DNA of 54,860 nucleotides. It comes from Clostridiales bacterium (GTDB taxonomy: Bacteria; Bacillota; Clostridia; Oscillospirales; Oscillospiraceae). The stretch is taken from contig JAJQBR010000127.1 in the NCBI GenBank assembly GCA_021203185.1, forward strand, positions 1 to 54,860. The letters are read 5' to 3'. The notes below the pieces were generated by a model. The model worked only from the letters and a program-made list of their open reading frames with translations. It did no database searches and was not told the DNA's origin. Positions 41,898 through 54,826 of the stretch are shown in pieces (position 1 is the first letter of the stretch; the number at the start of each line of letters is the position of its first letter). The translations under genes and the position numbers were made by a program.

Positions 41898-43391
41898 TCA
41901 CAGTGTTTCCACGAACCGCAGGAAGGCGGCCCTGCCCTCCGGCGTGCGTTTGTAAACGCCTGCGTCCTCCAACACGCCCCGGAACACCTGGCCCACCTCC
42001 TGTTGGAGGATGGACATGATGTTGTAATCGGTCATCTCCGGGTGGCGGGCCTGAACCTCGTTGGCCCAGACCGCGTGAGGCGCGGTTTTGGGGTCGGCCA
42101 TCAGGTCCCTGCCCTCGCTGATGGCGTCCTCCAGGGCGGCCAGTTCGTCTTTCAGACGGGCGGGGAGGACCGCCAGACCCATGACCTCAATGAGACCGAT
42201 GTTCTCCTTTTTGATGTGGTGCTTTTCCGCGTGGGGGTGGAACACACCCAGAGGGCAGTCCTCGGTGGTGATGTTGTTGCGCAGCACCAGATCCAGCTCG
42301 TAGTCCTCTCCCCGCCGCCGGGCGATGGGGGTGATGGTGGAGTGGGCTTCGCCCTCCGTCTCGTGGAAGATAAAAGCGGCGGGGTCGTCGTAGCCTCTCC
42401 ACTTGTCCAGGATGTGGGCAGCCAGGGCGATGACCCGCTGGCGGTCCGGGGACTTGACCCGAATGACGGACATGGGCCACCGGACGATGCCCGCCTCCAC
42501 GTCCTCGTAGCCCGGGATGGTGAGAGAGGTCTCCACCTCCGCCCGAGCCATGGGGAAGGTGTAGTTGCCGCCCTGGTAGTGGTCGTGGCTCAGCACGGAG
42601 CCGCCCACGATGGGCAGGTCGGCGTTGGAGCCGATGAAGTAGTGGGGGAACAGGGTGACGAAGTCCAGCAGGTTGCCAAACGCCTGCTCGTCGATGTGCA
42701 TGGGGGTGTGCTCTTTGTTCAGCACAATGCAGTGCTCGTTGTAGTAGACGTAGGGGCTGTATTGCAGGAAGAACTCCGTCCCGTTGAGGGTGATGGGGAT
42801 GATGCGGTGGTTCTGCCGGGCGGGGTGGCTCAGATGGCCCGCATAGCCCTCATTTTCCGCGCACAGCTGGCACTTGGGGTAGCCGGTGCTCTTGGCTTTC
42901 CCGGCGGCGGCGATGGCCTTGGGGTCCTTCTCCGGCTTGGAGAGGTTGATGGTGATGTCCAGCGTACCGTACTCCGTGTCCACCGTCCACTTTTTGTCCT
43001 TGGCGATGCGGTCCCGGCGGATATAGTTGGTGTCGCCGGAAAAGGCGTAATACCAGTCGGTTGCTGCCTTGGGGCTTTGCTGGTACAGCGTGTTAAACCG
43101 CCCGATGACCTCGGAGGGGCGGGGGGTCAGCAGACCCATCAGCTCCGTGTCGAAGAGGTCGTAGTAGGCGGCGGAGTTGCCGTCAATGACGCCCCGCTGG
43201 TAGGCATCGTCACACAGGGCGTCTAAAATCTCCTGAATGGGGGGCAGTTGGCCGTCCACAGGCACCAGCCCCTCAAAGCCGCCCCGGTGCAGGGCCTCCA
43301 AAATGCGGTTGGCGGCCCAGAGCCGGTCCGCTTCGGTGATCCAGCCCTTGCGCACGGCGTATTCAATCAGCTGAGAAATTCTTTCTTCCAT
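41898..43391 (-). CDS. galT: UDP-glucose--hexose-1-phosphate uridylyltransferase (Firmicutes type)
   Basis: I use the ATG at 43391 (MEERISQLIEYAVRKG) after GAGAGGAG. The product is 497 aa, the length of the COG4468-type GalT found in Firmicutes rather than the 350-aa enterobacterial form. Motifs include CQLCAENEGYAGHLSHPARQNHRI, YVYYNEHCIVLNKEH, GSNADLPIVGGSVLSHDHYQGG (with the active histidine region) and HPHAEKHHIKKENIGLIEVMG. It converts galactose-1-phosphate plus UDP-glucose to UDP-galactose in the Leloir pathway. Last gene of lacZ-galK-galT. Confidence 0.93.
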   Translation of the reverse strand: MEERISQLIEYAVRKGWITEADRLWAANRILEALHRGGFEGLVPVDGQLPPIQEILDALCDDAYQRGVIDGNSAAYYDLFDTELMGLLTPRPSEVIGRFNTLYQQSPKAATDWYYAFSGDTNYIRRDRIAKDKKWTVDTEYGTLDITINLSKPEKDPKAIAAAGKAKSTGYPKCQLCAENEGYAGHLSHPARQNHRIIPITLNGTEFFLQYSPYVYYNEHCIVLNKEHTPMHIDEQAFGNLLDFVTLFPHYFIGSNADLPIVGGSVLSHDHYQGGNYTFPMARAEVETSLTIPGYEDVEAGIVRWPMSVIRVKSPDRQRVIALAAHILDKWRGYDDPAAFIFHETEGEAHSTITPIARRRGEDYELDLVLRNNITTEDCPLGVFHPHAEKHHIKKENIGLIEVMGLAVLPARLKDELAALEDAISEGRDLMADPKTAPHAVWANEVQARHPEMTDYNIMSILQQEVGQVFRGVLEDAGVYKRTPEGRAAFLRFVETL

Positions 43392-43419
43392 AAGAAACCG
43401 CTCCTCTCTGTATGTGGGC

Positions 43420-43451
43420 AGCACCGAACGATGTGCAAGGCGTTCGGTGCT
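43420..43451 (-). other. galK-galT intercistronic hairpin
   Basis: An 11-bp perfect stem (AGCACCGAACG / CGTTCGGTGCT) with a ten-base loop sits between galK and galT. On the minus strand no T run follows, so it is more likely an RNA-stability or processing element than a terminator. Confidence 0.55.
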
Positions 43452-43472
43452 GTTTTATGTTCATATTATGTG

Positions 43473-44768
43473 TTAGTCCATCAGTACGCAGCCGCCCACG
43501 GGACGGATGGAGGTGATGCGGCAGGCCCCCTCGCCCAGCAGGGCGTCCATACCCGCCTGGAACGCGGGGACCTGCGCCAGGGGGACGTAAGCCTGAATGG
43601 TCCCGGCGAAGCCGCCGCCGTGGACCCGGCAGGCGCCCTGTCCCGCCAACAGATGCTCCGCCACGGCCAGGGCCACGCCCACAGGCTGTTCGACCGGGTC
43701 CCGATAGGTGGCGGCGTTCTGGAGGTACATAAAGGAGGAGCGGCCGGAGGCGTTCACCAGGGACAGGAAGGTGGCGAAGTCGCCCCGCTCCAGGGCGGCC
43801 ACCTGCTCGGTCACGCGGGCGCAGTCGCCGTAGTAGTGGACGGCCCGGAGGATGGCCCGGTCGCCCACTTGGGCCTTGATGGCGGGGATGGCGGCGTAGA
43901 AGTCCGCCTCCTCCACCTGGGAGAGGACTTCCTTGCCCAGGGCGGCGGCCACAGAGCGCATTTCCGCGGGGACGGCGGCGTAGTCGCCGGTCAGGTCGGC
44001 GTGGTCCGCGCCGGTGTCGATGATGCACAGGGCGTAGCCCGCCGTGGCGAAGTCGAAGTCTACCGCGTGATAGACGGGGTTGGCCTTGTCCTTGAAGTCG
44101 ATGGTGACGATGCCGCCCAGGGCGCAGCCCATCTGGTCCAGCAGGCCGGAGGGCTTGCCGAAGTAAACGTTTTCAGCGTACTGGCCGATTTTTGCCACTT
44201 CGTCCAAGGGGAGCGCGCCGCCGCAGAAGAGGCCGTTGACCGCCACGCCTACCAGCACCTCGAAGCAGGCGGAGGAGGACAGGCCGGAGCCGCCGGGCAC
44301 GTCGGAGATCACATAGGCGTCGAAGCCGGAGACCGGGTAGCCCAGCTCATTGACCCGGGCCAGGATGCCCCGGATGAGGGAGGCGGTGGTGTTTTCCTCG
44401 CTGGGAACGGGGGCGAGCTGGGCGCAGTCCACGGAGATCATGCCGTATCCCTCGGAGAAGATGTTCACCGCAGTGGTGCCGTTGGGGGCGGCGCAGGCCA
44501 GCGCGTCCAGGTCCACCGAACCGGTCAGAACCTTGCCCTGCTGGTGGTCAGTGTGGTTGCCGCCGATTTCCGTGCGGCCAGGGGCGGAGTAGATGGCCAC
44601 CTGGGCGCTGTCGTCCTTGCCGAAGGTCTTGGCGTAGCCCTGAGCCACGTGAGCCACCCGGTCGCGGAAGGGGGCGGCCTGCTCCGGCTTGCGGCAATAG
44701 ATATAAGCCAGCCGGTCGTCATAAACGCCGTCGTTCAGGTTTTGTGTCAGCTGTCGAATTGTCAACAT
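43473..44768 (-). CDS. galK: galactokinase
   Basis: I use the ATG at 44768 (MLTIRQLTQNLNDGVY). The track's upstream 191 residues are a shadow of lacZ. The product is 431 aa, slightly longer than E. coli GalK. GHMP-kinase motifs: APGRTEIGGNHTDHQQG (sugar-binding), DVPGGSGLSSSACFEV (ATP-binding loop) and VHGGGFAGTIQAYVP near the C-terminus. It phosphorylates galactose released by LacZ and the alpha-galactosidases. Confidence 0.94.
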   Translation of the reverse strand: MLTIRQLTQNLNDGVYDDRLAYIYCRKPEQAAPFRDRVAHVAQGYAKTFGKDDSAQVAIYSAPGRTEIGGNHTDHQQGKVLTGSVDLDALACAAPNGTTAVNIFSEGYGMISVDCAQLAPVPSEENTTASLIRGILARVNELGYPVSGFDAYVISDVPGGSGLSSSACFEVLVGVAVNGLFCGGALPLDEVAKIGQYAENVYFGKPSGLLDQMGCALGGIVTIDFKDKANPVYHAVDFDFATAGYALCIIDTGADHADLTGDYAAVPAEMRSVAAALGKEVLSQVEEADFYAAIPAIKAQVGDRAILRAVHYYGDCARVTEQVAALERGDFATFLSLVNASGRSSFMYLQNAATYRDPVEQPVGVALAVAEHLLAGQGACRVHGGGFAGTIQAYVPLAQVPAFQAGMDALLGEGACRITSIRPVGGCVLMD

Positions 44769-44926
44769 AGAGAAAACCACTTCCTGTTCTGTTAAGAGGT
44801 TGGCCGGGCGGAACCGCCGACCCTTATTATCGCCATTATAGCGTGAAGAAATGAAAAAGGATATAGCAGAATGTGAATAAAAGATGTAAAAAATGAAGAT
44901 TCCCAGCGGGGCGGACAACGGCGGGG
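44769..44926 (-). other. lacZ-galK spacer
   Basis: 158 bases without a gene. A TATAAT at 44835-44840 (minus strand) could be a secondary -10 for galK, but no good -35 is present. The AGGAAG ribosome site for galK lies 12 bases from the start. Confidence 0.4.
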
Positions 44927-48380
<3,454 letters not shown>

Positions 48381-49535
48381 ATGTCTGAAGTTTTATTGAA
48401 GGATCTGAAGAAAGTCTATGACAACAAGGTGACTGCTGTTCACGATGTCAACCTGCACATCGCGGACAAGGAGTTCATCGTCCTGGTCGGCCCGTCCGGC
48501 TGCGGCAAGTCCACCACCCTGCGTATGGTCGCCGGTCTGGAAGATATCTCCGGCGGCGAGCTGTACATCGACGGCAAGCTGTGCAACGACATCGCTCCCA
48601 AGGACCGCGATATCGCCATGGTTTTCCAGAACTACGCGCTGTATCCCCATATGTCCGTTTACGACAACATGGCTTTCGCCCTGAAGCTGAAAAAGACCCC
48701 CAAGGACGAGATCGATAAGAAGGTCCGCGAGGTCGCCGAGATTCTGGACATCACCCAGTACCTGGAGCGCAAGCCCAAGGCTCTGTCCGGTGGTCAGCGT
48801 CAGCGTGTCGCCATCGGCCGCGCCATGGTTCGTGACCCCAAGGTCTTCCTGATGGACGAGCCGCTGTCCAACCTGGATGCCAAGCTGCGTAACCAGATGC
48901 GGGCGGAGATCATCAAGCTGCGTAAGCGCATCAACACCACCTTTATGTATGTTACCCATGACCAGACCGAGGCCATGACCCTGGGCGACCGGATCGTCAT
49001 TATGAAGGACGGTTTCGTCAACCAGATCGGCGAACCTCAGGATCTGTTCAACAAGCCGGTGAACCTGTTTGTGGCTGGTTTCATCGGTATGCCCGTGATG
49101 AACTTCTTCGACAACTGCAAGCTGGAGCTGAAGAACGGCGTTTACTATGCCAACATGAAGGGTGTCTCCTTCAAGCTGGACGACTTCCAGCAGAAGGCTC
49201 TGAAGCAGAACAACCAGCAGCCCTGCGACATCATCTGCGGCGTCCGTCCCTGCCATGTCACCATCGGCGAGGGCGACCTGAAGGCCAAGATTGAGGTTTC
49301 CGAGATGCTCGGCTCCGAGGTCAACCTCCACGCCGACTGCGAGGGCGACGAGGTCGTCATGGTTATCCCCACCGTCGACCTGACTGTGGACGTGTCCATG
49401 GGCGCCACCGTCAACTTCACCACCCAGCCCCGGCTGATTCAGCTGTTCGACAAGGCCACCAGCAACAACCTGATCTGGTACGATGCTGAGTCCGCCGCTG
49501 CCAACGCTCCTGTCAGCAAGACCTACGATTTCTAA
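48381..49535 (+). CDS. msmK: CUT1-type sugar ABC transporter ATPase (MsmK/UgpC-like)
   Basis: The product is 384 aa; an in-frame TGA at 48339 excludes an upstream extension. Walker [10 protein letters not shown], signature LSGGQRQR, Walker [12 protein letters not shown] and switch VTHDQTEA are followed by a MalK-like TOBE region ([17 protein letters not shown]). MsmK-type ATPases serve several sugar transporters encoded elsewhere. The msmEFG-like operon at 31877-35177 lacks an ATPase, so this is its likely partner. Its codon use (CGT, GGT, GTC) resembles the binding-protein gene, not its immediate neighbours. Confidence 0.92.
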   Translation: MSEVLLKDLKKVYDNKVTAVHDVNLHIADKEFIVLVGPSGCGKSTTLRMVAGLEDISGGELYIDGKLCNDIAPKDRDIAMVFQNYALYPHMSVYDNMAFALKLKKTPKDEIDKKVREVAEILDITQYLERKPKALSGGQRQRVAIGRAMVRDPKVFLMDEPLSNLDAKLRNQMRAEIIKLRKRINTTFMYVTHDQTEAMTLGDRIVIMKDGFVNQIGEPQDLFNKPVNLFVAGFIGMPVMNFFDNCKLELKNGVYYANMKGVSFKLDDFQQKALKQNNQQPCDIICGVRPCHVTIGEGDLKAKIEVSEMLGSEVNLHADCEGDEVVMVIPTVDLTVDVSMGATVNFTTQPRLIQLFDKATSNNLIWYDAESAAANAPVSKTYDF

Positions 49536-49572
49536 TCACCTGCGCATAGACTCCTTATAGCATAAATTTTTC

Positions 49573-49603
49573 TCCCGCTCCGGTTCACCGGAGCGGGATT
49601 TTT
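49573..49603 (+). terminator. intrinsic terminator of the msmK-like gene
   Basis: A perfect 11-bp stem (TCCCGCTCCGG / CCGGAGCGGGA) with a TTCA loop followed by T5, about 37 bases past the stop. Confidence 0.9.
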
Positions 49604-49615
49604 GCGCGTAACGTC

Positions 49616-49645
49616 TTGCAAAACCTGCGCTTTCTCTGTTATAAT
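49616..49645 (+). promoter_or_regulatory. promoter of the MFS gene
   Basis: TTGCAA (49616-49621), 18 bases, TATAAT (49640-49645), about 60 bases before the MFS start. Confidence 0.7.
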
Positions 49646-49705
49646 TTCCTCCGTTGCACAACTCCAGCAGAATCGTGAAAAACAGAGAAAAAGGCGGAAC
49701 GTACC

Positions 49706-50899
49706 ATGAGACGACTGAGAGCCAGCTACGACCACACCATCTACGCCTGCTATTTGGGTTACATCACCCAGGCCATCGTCAACAACTTCGCCCCGCTGCT
49801 GTTCCTGACCTTCCGCAGCAGCTACGGCATCCCACTGGAGCAAATCACGCTGCTGGTGACGCTGAACTTTGGTGTGCAGCTGACGGTGGACTTTCTCTCC
49901 GCCCGGTTTGTGGACAGGATCGGCTACCGGGTGTGCGTGGTGGCGGCCCACGTCTGCGCCGCCCTGGGCCTGGTGTGCATGGGGACGCTGCCCCAGGTGC
50001 TGAGCCGCCCCTTTGTGGGGCTGTGCCTGTCCGTTGTACTCTACGCCATTGGCGGCGGCCTCATCGAGGTGCTGGTCAGCCCCATCGTGGAGGCCTGCCC
50101 CACGGAACACAAAGAAGCGGCTATGAGTCTGCTCCACTCCTTCTACTGCTGGGGCCATGTGTTCGTGGTGCTGCTCTCCACTCTGTATTTCACGCTGTTT
50201 GGGGTGGAAAACTGGCGCTATCTGGCGTATTTCTGGGCCATTCTCCCGGCGGTGAACGCGGTGTACTTCTCCCAGGTACCCATCCAGACGCTGGTGGAGG
50301 AGGGGGAGGGCCTCTCAATCGGGCAGTTGGTGCGGAGCAGGCTGTTTTGGGTGCTGTTCCTGCTGATGGTCTGCTCCGGCGCGGCGGAACAGTCCATGAG
50401 CCAGTGGGCCTCCACCTTCGCGGAGGACGGCTTGCAGGTCTCCAAGACCGTCGGCGACCTGGCCGGACCCTGCCTGTTCGCCCTGCTGATGGGCAGTTCC
50501 CGCGCCATTTACGGCAAGCTGGGGGAGCGGCTGCGGCTGGAGCCGTTTATGGCGGGCAGCGCCGTCCTTTGCGTGATCAGCTACCTGCTGGCCTGTTTCA
50601 GCGCAAATCCGGCGCTGGGGCTGCTGGGCTGCGGCCTGTGCGGGTTTTCCGTGGGTATCCTATGGCCCGGCACCTTCTCCATCGCCGCCAAGCGCTGCCC
50701 GGCGGGGGGTACCGCCCTGTTTGCGCTGCTGGCCCTGGGCGGCGACGTGGGCTGCGGCGGCGGCCCCACGCTGGTGGGGCTGATGACCGGCGTACTGGAC
50801 GGCAATTTGAAGCGGGGGCTGCTATTTGGCATCCTCTTCCCGGTGCTGCTGCTGATCTGCCTGTGGCTGGTGGGACGGCTGGCCCAGGAGGATCAATAA
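49706..50899 (+). CDS. major facilitator superfamily transporter
   Basis: The product is 397 aa with about 12 membrane segments. The intracellular loop after TM2 reads DFLSARFVDRIGYR, a recognisable form of the MFS G-x-x-x-D-R motif. The fold and length suggest the FucP/YfkF-like group of MFS permeases, but the substrate cannot be told. The overlapping track frame 49654-50934 is a shadow. The next gene, nth, follows by 75 bases and may be co-transcribed. Confidence 0.85.
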   Translation: MRRLRASYDHTIYACYLGYITQAIVNNFAPLLFLTFRSSYGIPLEQITLLVTLNFGVQLTVDFLSARFVDRIGYRVCVVAAHVCAALGLVCMGTLPQVLSRPFVGLCLSVVLYAIGGGLIEVLVSPIVEACPTEHKEAAMSLLHSFYCWGHVFVVLLSTLYFTLFGVENWRYLAYFWAILPAVNAVYFSQVPIQTLVEEGEGLSIGQLVRSRLFWVLFLLMVCSGAAEQSMSQWASTFAEDGLQVSKTVGDLAGPCLFALLMGSSRAIYGKLGERLRLEPFMAGSAVLCVISYLLACFSANPALGLLGCGLCGFSVGILWPGTFSIAAKRCPAGGTALFALLALGGDVGCGGGPTLVGLMTGVLDGNLKRGLLFGILFPVLLLICLWLVGRLAQEDQ

Positions 50900-50974
50900 T
50901 AGGGTCTGTCGAAAAGCCAGAAACCACTGTTTAACGACTGCCCCCTCTCTAACCACGAAACCGAGGTGATCCCT

Positions 50975-51628
50975 ATGAAAACAGAACAGGAGGTTTGGAG
51001 CATCGTAAACGCACTCAAGGAGCTTTACCCGGACTCCCTCTGCTCCCTGCAATACGAAAAAGACTATGAGCTGCTGTTCGCCGTGCGGCTCTCCGCCCAG
51101 TGTACCGACGAGCGGGTGAACAAGGTCACGCCCGCCCTGTTCGAGCGTTTCCCTACGCTGGAAGCCTTCGCGGAGGCCGACCCCGCCGAGGTGGGGGAGT
51201 ACATTCACTCCTGCGGGTTCTACAACAGCAAGAGCAAGGATTTGGTCAACTGTGCCAAACTGCTGCTTTCCGACTACGGCGGCAAGGTCCCCTATGAGAT
51301 GGAGGAACTGCTGCGGCTGCCCGGCATTGGGCGCAAGACTGCCAACCTCATCCGGGGCGACATCTACCACGAGCCGGGCAGTGTCGTCACCGACACCCAC
51401 TGCATCCGCATTACGGGCCGCCTGGGGCTGACCGACGGCAGCAAGGACCCCGCCAAGGTGGAGAAGCAGCTCCGCGCCGCGCTGCCGCCGGAGGAGTCTA
51501 ACAACTTCTGCCACCGGATGGTACTCCACGGGCGGGCGGTCTGCACTGCTCGGCGGGCCAGATGCGAAATCTGCCCCCTGTGTGAGTGGTGCAGCCATTT
51601 TCAGGCCCAGCAGACGGGGGAGGTTTAA
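50975..51628 (+). CDS. nth: endonuclease III (DNA glycosylase/AP lyase)
   Basis: The ATG at 50975 (MKTEQEVWSIVNAL) follows GAGGTGAT; the product is 217 aa, standard for Nth. The helix-hairpin-helix LPGIGRKTANLI carries the catalytic lysine, and VVTDTHCIRITGRLG the catalytic aspartate. The C-terminal cysteines C-X6-C-X2-C-X5-C (CTARRARCEICPLCEWC) bind a [4Fe-4S] cluster. It removes oxidised pyrimidines in base-excision repair. Confidence 0.96.
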   Translation: MKTEQEVWSIVNALKELYPDSLCSLQYEKDYELLFAVRLSAQCTDERVNKVTPALFERFPTLEAFAEADPAEVGEYIHSCGFYNSKSKDLVNCAKLLLSDYGGKVPYEMEELLRLPGIGRKTANLIRGDIYHEPGSVVTDTHCIRITGRLGLTDGSKDPAKVEKQLRAALPPEESNNFCHRMVLHGRAVCTARRARCEICPLCEWCSHFQAQQTGEV

Positions 51629-51720
51629 CCGGACGGGAACTTCTCCCCCCACACAGTACAGTCCCGCCGCACACGATGAATTTTTGCACAATTTCCCGGG
51701 CAAAGTGGGAAAAACGGCCC

Positions 51721-51749
51721 TTGACAGCGGAAACGAAAACAGGTATAAT
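51721..51749 (+). promoter_or_regulatory. promoter of the valS T-box transcript
   Basis: Perfect TTGACA (51721-51726), 17-base spacer and perfect TATAAT (51744-51749). The transcript should start near 51756. Confidence 0.9.
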
Positions 51750-51756
51750 GACCGCT

Positions 51757-52003
51757 GTAATGGCTTTGATGGGAAGGAGTACGCGCCCTCCCCTGTTTTG
51801 CAGAGAGCGGCCGACTGGTGAAAGGCCGCAGACAGGCGGCGCGGAAAGTCGTCCCGGAGTTCTGTCTCTGAACCGTGCAGTAGGAGACGGCGGCGCCCAC
51901 CGTTATCGGGTTTGAGTGCGGGGCAAGGTCGCCCCGAATTCAGGTGGTACCGCGGAAAAGCGCCCTTTTCGCCCTGAACAATTTGTTGTTCAGGGCGTTT
52001 TTT
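51757..52003 (+). promoter_or_regulatory. T-box riboswitch of valS (GUC specifier)
   Basis: Stem I opens GGGA-AGGAGTA-CGCG and closes CGCG-GAAAGTCG-TCCC. The AGTA/GAA pair forms the loop E motif, and the next triplet after one base, GTC at 51848-51850, is the specifier for tRNA-Val. The T-box AGGTGGTACCGCGG (51942-51955) contains the TGGT bulge that pairs with uncharged tRNA NCCA. The terminator (51970-51981 with 51986-51997, 12 bp, then T6) ends at 52003. Low charged Val-tRNA should allow readthrough into valS. Confidence 0.93.
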
Positions 52004-52035
52004 GTTGGATTTTGATAGAGGAGTGGAAAACCGAA

Positions 52036-54735
52036 ATGGCAAAAGAACTTTCCAAGGTCTACGATCCCAAAGAGGTGGAGACCCGCATTTACAACCAGTG
52101 GGAGAGCAGCGGATGCTTCCGGGGCGTGGCGGACCCGGACAAAAAGCCCTATACCATCGTCATGCCGCCCCCCAACGTCACCGGCCAGCTCCACATGGGC
52201 CACGCCATGGACAACACCATGCAGGACATTCTCATTCGCTTCAAGCGGATGCAGGGCTACGCCGCCCTGTGGGTTCCCGGCACCGACCACGCCTCCATCG
52301 CCACCGAAGCCAAGGTGGTGGAGGAGATGAAGAAGGAGGGGCTGACCAAAGAGTCCCTGGGCCGGGAAAAGTTCCTGGAACGGGCCTGGGCCTGGAAAAA
52401 CGAGTACGGCGGACGCATCGTCAAGCAGCTGCGCACCCTGGGTTCCTCCTGCGACTGGGAGCGGGAGCGCTTCACCATGGACGAGGGGTGCAGCGACGCG
52501 GTGAAGGAGGTCTTTGTCCGGCTGTATAACGAGGGCAAAATCTACCAGGGCAACCGCATGGTCAACTGGTGTCCCCACTGCGACACCTCCATCTCCGACG
52601 CGGAGGTGGAATACGAGGAGCAGGACGGCAACTTCTGGCACCTGCTCTATCCGGTGAAGGAGACCGGCGAATATCTGGAGCTGGCCACCACCCGTCCGGA
52701 AACCATGCTGGGCGACACCGCCGTGGCCATCAACGCCGAGGACCCCCGGTATGCCCATCTCCACGGCTGCCACGCCATTCTGCCCCTGCTGAACAAAGAA
52801 ATTCCCATCGTCTGCGACGAACACGCCGACATGACCAAGGGTACCGGCGTGGTGAAGATCACCCCCGCCCACGACCCCAACGACTTCGAGGTGGGCAAGC
52901 GCCACGACCTGCCCATCGTCCGCTGCTTCACCTACGACGGCCGCATGACCGGCAAGGCCGACGTGGAGGCGTATCAGGCGCTGCTGGCCAGCGGCCACGT
53001 TCCCGCCGACGAGCCGGAGGTGCTGGACTGCGGCAAATACGCGGGCCTGACCACCATGGAGGCCCGGAAGGTCATGCTGGCCGACCTGGAAGCCTGCGGC
53101 GCGCTGAAATCCGTAGAGCCGCTGAAACACGATGTAGGCACCTGCTACCGCTGTCACACCAACATCGAGCCGATGGTGTCCAAGCAGTGGTTCGTGCGGA
53201 TGCAGTCCCTGGCGGAGCCGGCCATCGAAGCGGTGCAAAAGGGCGAAATCAAGTTCGTACCGGAACGTTTCACCAAGAACTACCTGAACTGGATGAACAA
53301 CACCCGTGACTGGTGCATTTCCCGGCAGCTGTGGTGGGGTCACCAAATCCCCGCCTGGTACTGCGACGACTGCGGCGAGACTGTCGTGGCGAAAGAGGCC
53401 CCCTCTGTCTGCCCCAAGTGTGGCTGCACCCACCTGACCCAGGACCCGGACACCCTGGACACCTGGTTCTCCTCCGCCCTGTGGCCCTTCTCCACCCTGG
53501 GCTGGCCCGATGAGGATTCCCCCGACCTGAAATACTTCTACCCCACCAACACTCTGGTCACCGGCTACGACATCATCGGTTTCTGGGTGTCCCGTATGAT
53601 TTTCTCCGGCCTGGCCTACACCGGCAAGGCCCCCTTCGACACGGTCTGTGTCCACGGCATCGTCCGGGACAGCCAGGGCCGCAAGATGTCCAAGAGCCTG
53701 GGCAACGGCATCGACCCGCTGGTGGTTATCGACCAGTACGGCGCGGACGCCCTGCGGCTGATGCTGGTCATGGGCAGCACCCCCGGCAACGACATGCGGT
53801 ACAGCGAGGAAAAGGTCAAGGCCATGCGGAACTTCTGCAACAAGATCTGGAACGCCAGCCGCTTCCTGCTGATGAACCTGACCATCACCGAGAACAAGCT
53901 GCCCGACACCCTGGCCCTGGAGGACAAGTGGATCCTCTCCAAGCTGAACAACCTCATCCGGGAGGCCACCGCCAACCTGGAGAAGTTCGAGATGGGCGTG
54001 GCCGCTCAGAAGGTCTATGACTTCCTGTGGGATTCCTACTGCGACTGGTATATCGAGCTGACCAAGTCCCGCCTGACCGGAGACGACGAGGCCGCCAAGG
54101 TTCAGGCTCAGCAGGTGCTGTGCTATGTGCTGACCGACATCCTCAAACTGCTGCACCCCTTCATGCCCTTCATCACCGAGGAGATTTGGCAGGCTCTACC
54201 CCACGAGGGCGACTTCCTGATGCTCCAGAGCTGGCCGGTTGCCAACGACGCCTTCGACTATCTCCAGGACGAGGCCGCTATGGAGAAGGTCATGGACGCC
54301 ATCAAAGCCATCCGCGCCCGCCGCGCGGAGATGGGCGTGGTCCCCTCCCGGAAGGCGGAGCTGACTGTGGTCACGTCTCAGCCCGAGGTGTTCCAGCAGG
54401 GTATCCCCTTCTTCCAGCGGCTGGCCGCCACCACTCAGGTAGAAATCACCGGCGAGGCCCCCGCCTCTCTGGACGGGCTGGTGTCTCTGGTCACGGCGGA
54501 CGCCAAGCTGTATATCCCCCTGGCGGAGCTGGTGGACCTGGCCGCCGAGCGCAAGCGACTGACGAAGGAGCTGGAGAAGAAGGAAAAGTACCGGGCCGGG
54601 CTAGAAAAGAAGCTGGCCAACGAGAAATTCGTCTCTAAGGCTCCCGCCAACGTCATCCAGCAGCAGCGGGACAACCTGGAAAAGACCAACCGGGAAATCA
54701 CCCAGATCCGGGAATCCCTGGCCGCGCTAGGGTAA
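52036..54735 (+). CDS. valS: valyl-tRNA synthetase
   Basis: The ATG at 52036 (MAKELSKVYDPKEVETRIYN) follows GAGGAG; the track's 40 extra residues are T-box leader. The product is 899 aa, normal for ValS. Class I motifs are PPPNVTGQLHMGHAM (HIGH) and KMSKSLGNGIDP (KMSKS). The editing domain contains TTRPETMLGDTAVAIN and TKGTGVVKITPAHDPND. The C-terminal coiled coil (ELVDLAAERKRLTKELEKKE and on) is the tRNA-binding arm typical of ValS. It charges tRNA-Val. Confidence 0.97.
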   Translation: MAKELSKVYDPKEVETRIYNQWESSGCFRGVADPDKKPYTIVMPPPNVTGQLHMGHAMDNTMQDILIRFKRMQGYAALWVPGTDHASIATEAKVVEEMKKEGLTKESLGREKFLERAWAWKNEYGGRIVKQLRTLGSSCDWERERFTMDEGCSDAVKEVFVRLYNEGKIYQGNRMVNWCPHCDTSISDAEVEYEEQDGNFWHLLYPVKETGEYLELATTRPETMLGDTAVAINAEDPRYAHLHGCHAILPLLNKEIPIVCDEHADMTKGTGVVKITPAHDPNDFEVGKRHDLPIVRCFTYDGRMTGKADVEAYQALLASGHVPADEPEVLDCGKYAGLTTMEARKVMLADLEACGALKSVEPLKHDVGTCYRCHTNIEPMVSKQWFVRMQSLAEPAIEAVQKGEIKFVPERFTKNYLNWMNNTRDWCISRQLWWGHQIPAWYCDDCGETVVAKEAPSVCPKCGCTHLTQDPDTLDTWFSSALWPFSTLGWPDEDSPDLKYFYPTNTLVTGYDIIGFWVSRMIFSGLAYTGKAPFDTVCVHGIVRDSQGRKMSKSLGNGIDPLVVIDQYGADALRLMLVMGSTPGNDMRYSEEKVKAMRNFCNKIWNASRFLLMNLTITENKLPDTLALEDKWILSKLNNLIREATANLEKFEMGVAAQKVYDFLWDSYCDWYIELTKSRLTGDDEAAKVQAQQVLCYVLTDILKLLHPFMPFITEEIWQALPHEGDFLMLQSWPVANDAFDYLQDEAAMEKVMDAIKAIRARRAEMGVVPSRKAELTVVTSQPEVFQQGIPFFQRLAATTQVEITGEAPASLDGLVSLVTADAKLYIPLAELVDLAAERKRLTKELEKKEKYRAGLEKKLANEKFVSKAPANVIQQQRDNLEKTNREITQIRESLAALG

Positions 54736-54740
54736 AATTG

Positions 54741-54826
54741 CTACCTGGTTATCTCTTTAAATCGTCTTAAGCAATGATTGCAGCGGAAACCCCTCCGCCA
54801 CCGCCTACGGCGGCGGCCCTCGGCAG
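54741..54826. repeat. GC-rich hairpin mosaic element (start of a copy at the right edge)
   Basis: It begins with the shared end CTACCTGGTTATCTCTTTAA, then 25 bases, then GGAAACCCCTCCGCCACCGC with a GCCGCC/GGCGGC hairpin, the order seen in reverse at 16046-16199. The rest of the window (to 54860) shows nothing further. The element may continue beyond the edge. Confidence 0.6.

Noticed and set aside
49654-50934. 426-aa ORF overlapping the MFS gene
   Set aside because: Out of frame with a clear 12-span transporter and Gly/Arg/Pro-rich; a GC-driven shadow.
51629-52035. Extension of valS to the track start at 51916
   Set aside because: The upstream codons are T-box and terminator sequence; the ribosome site supports 52036.
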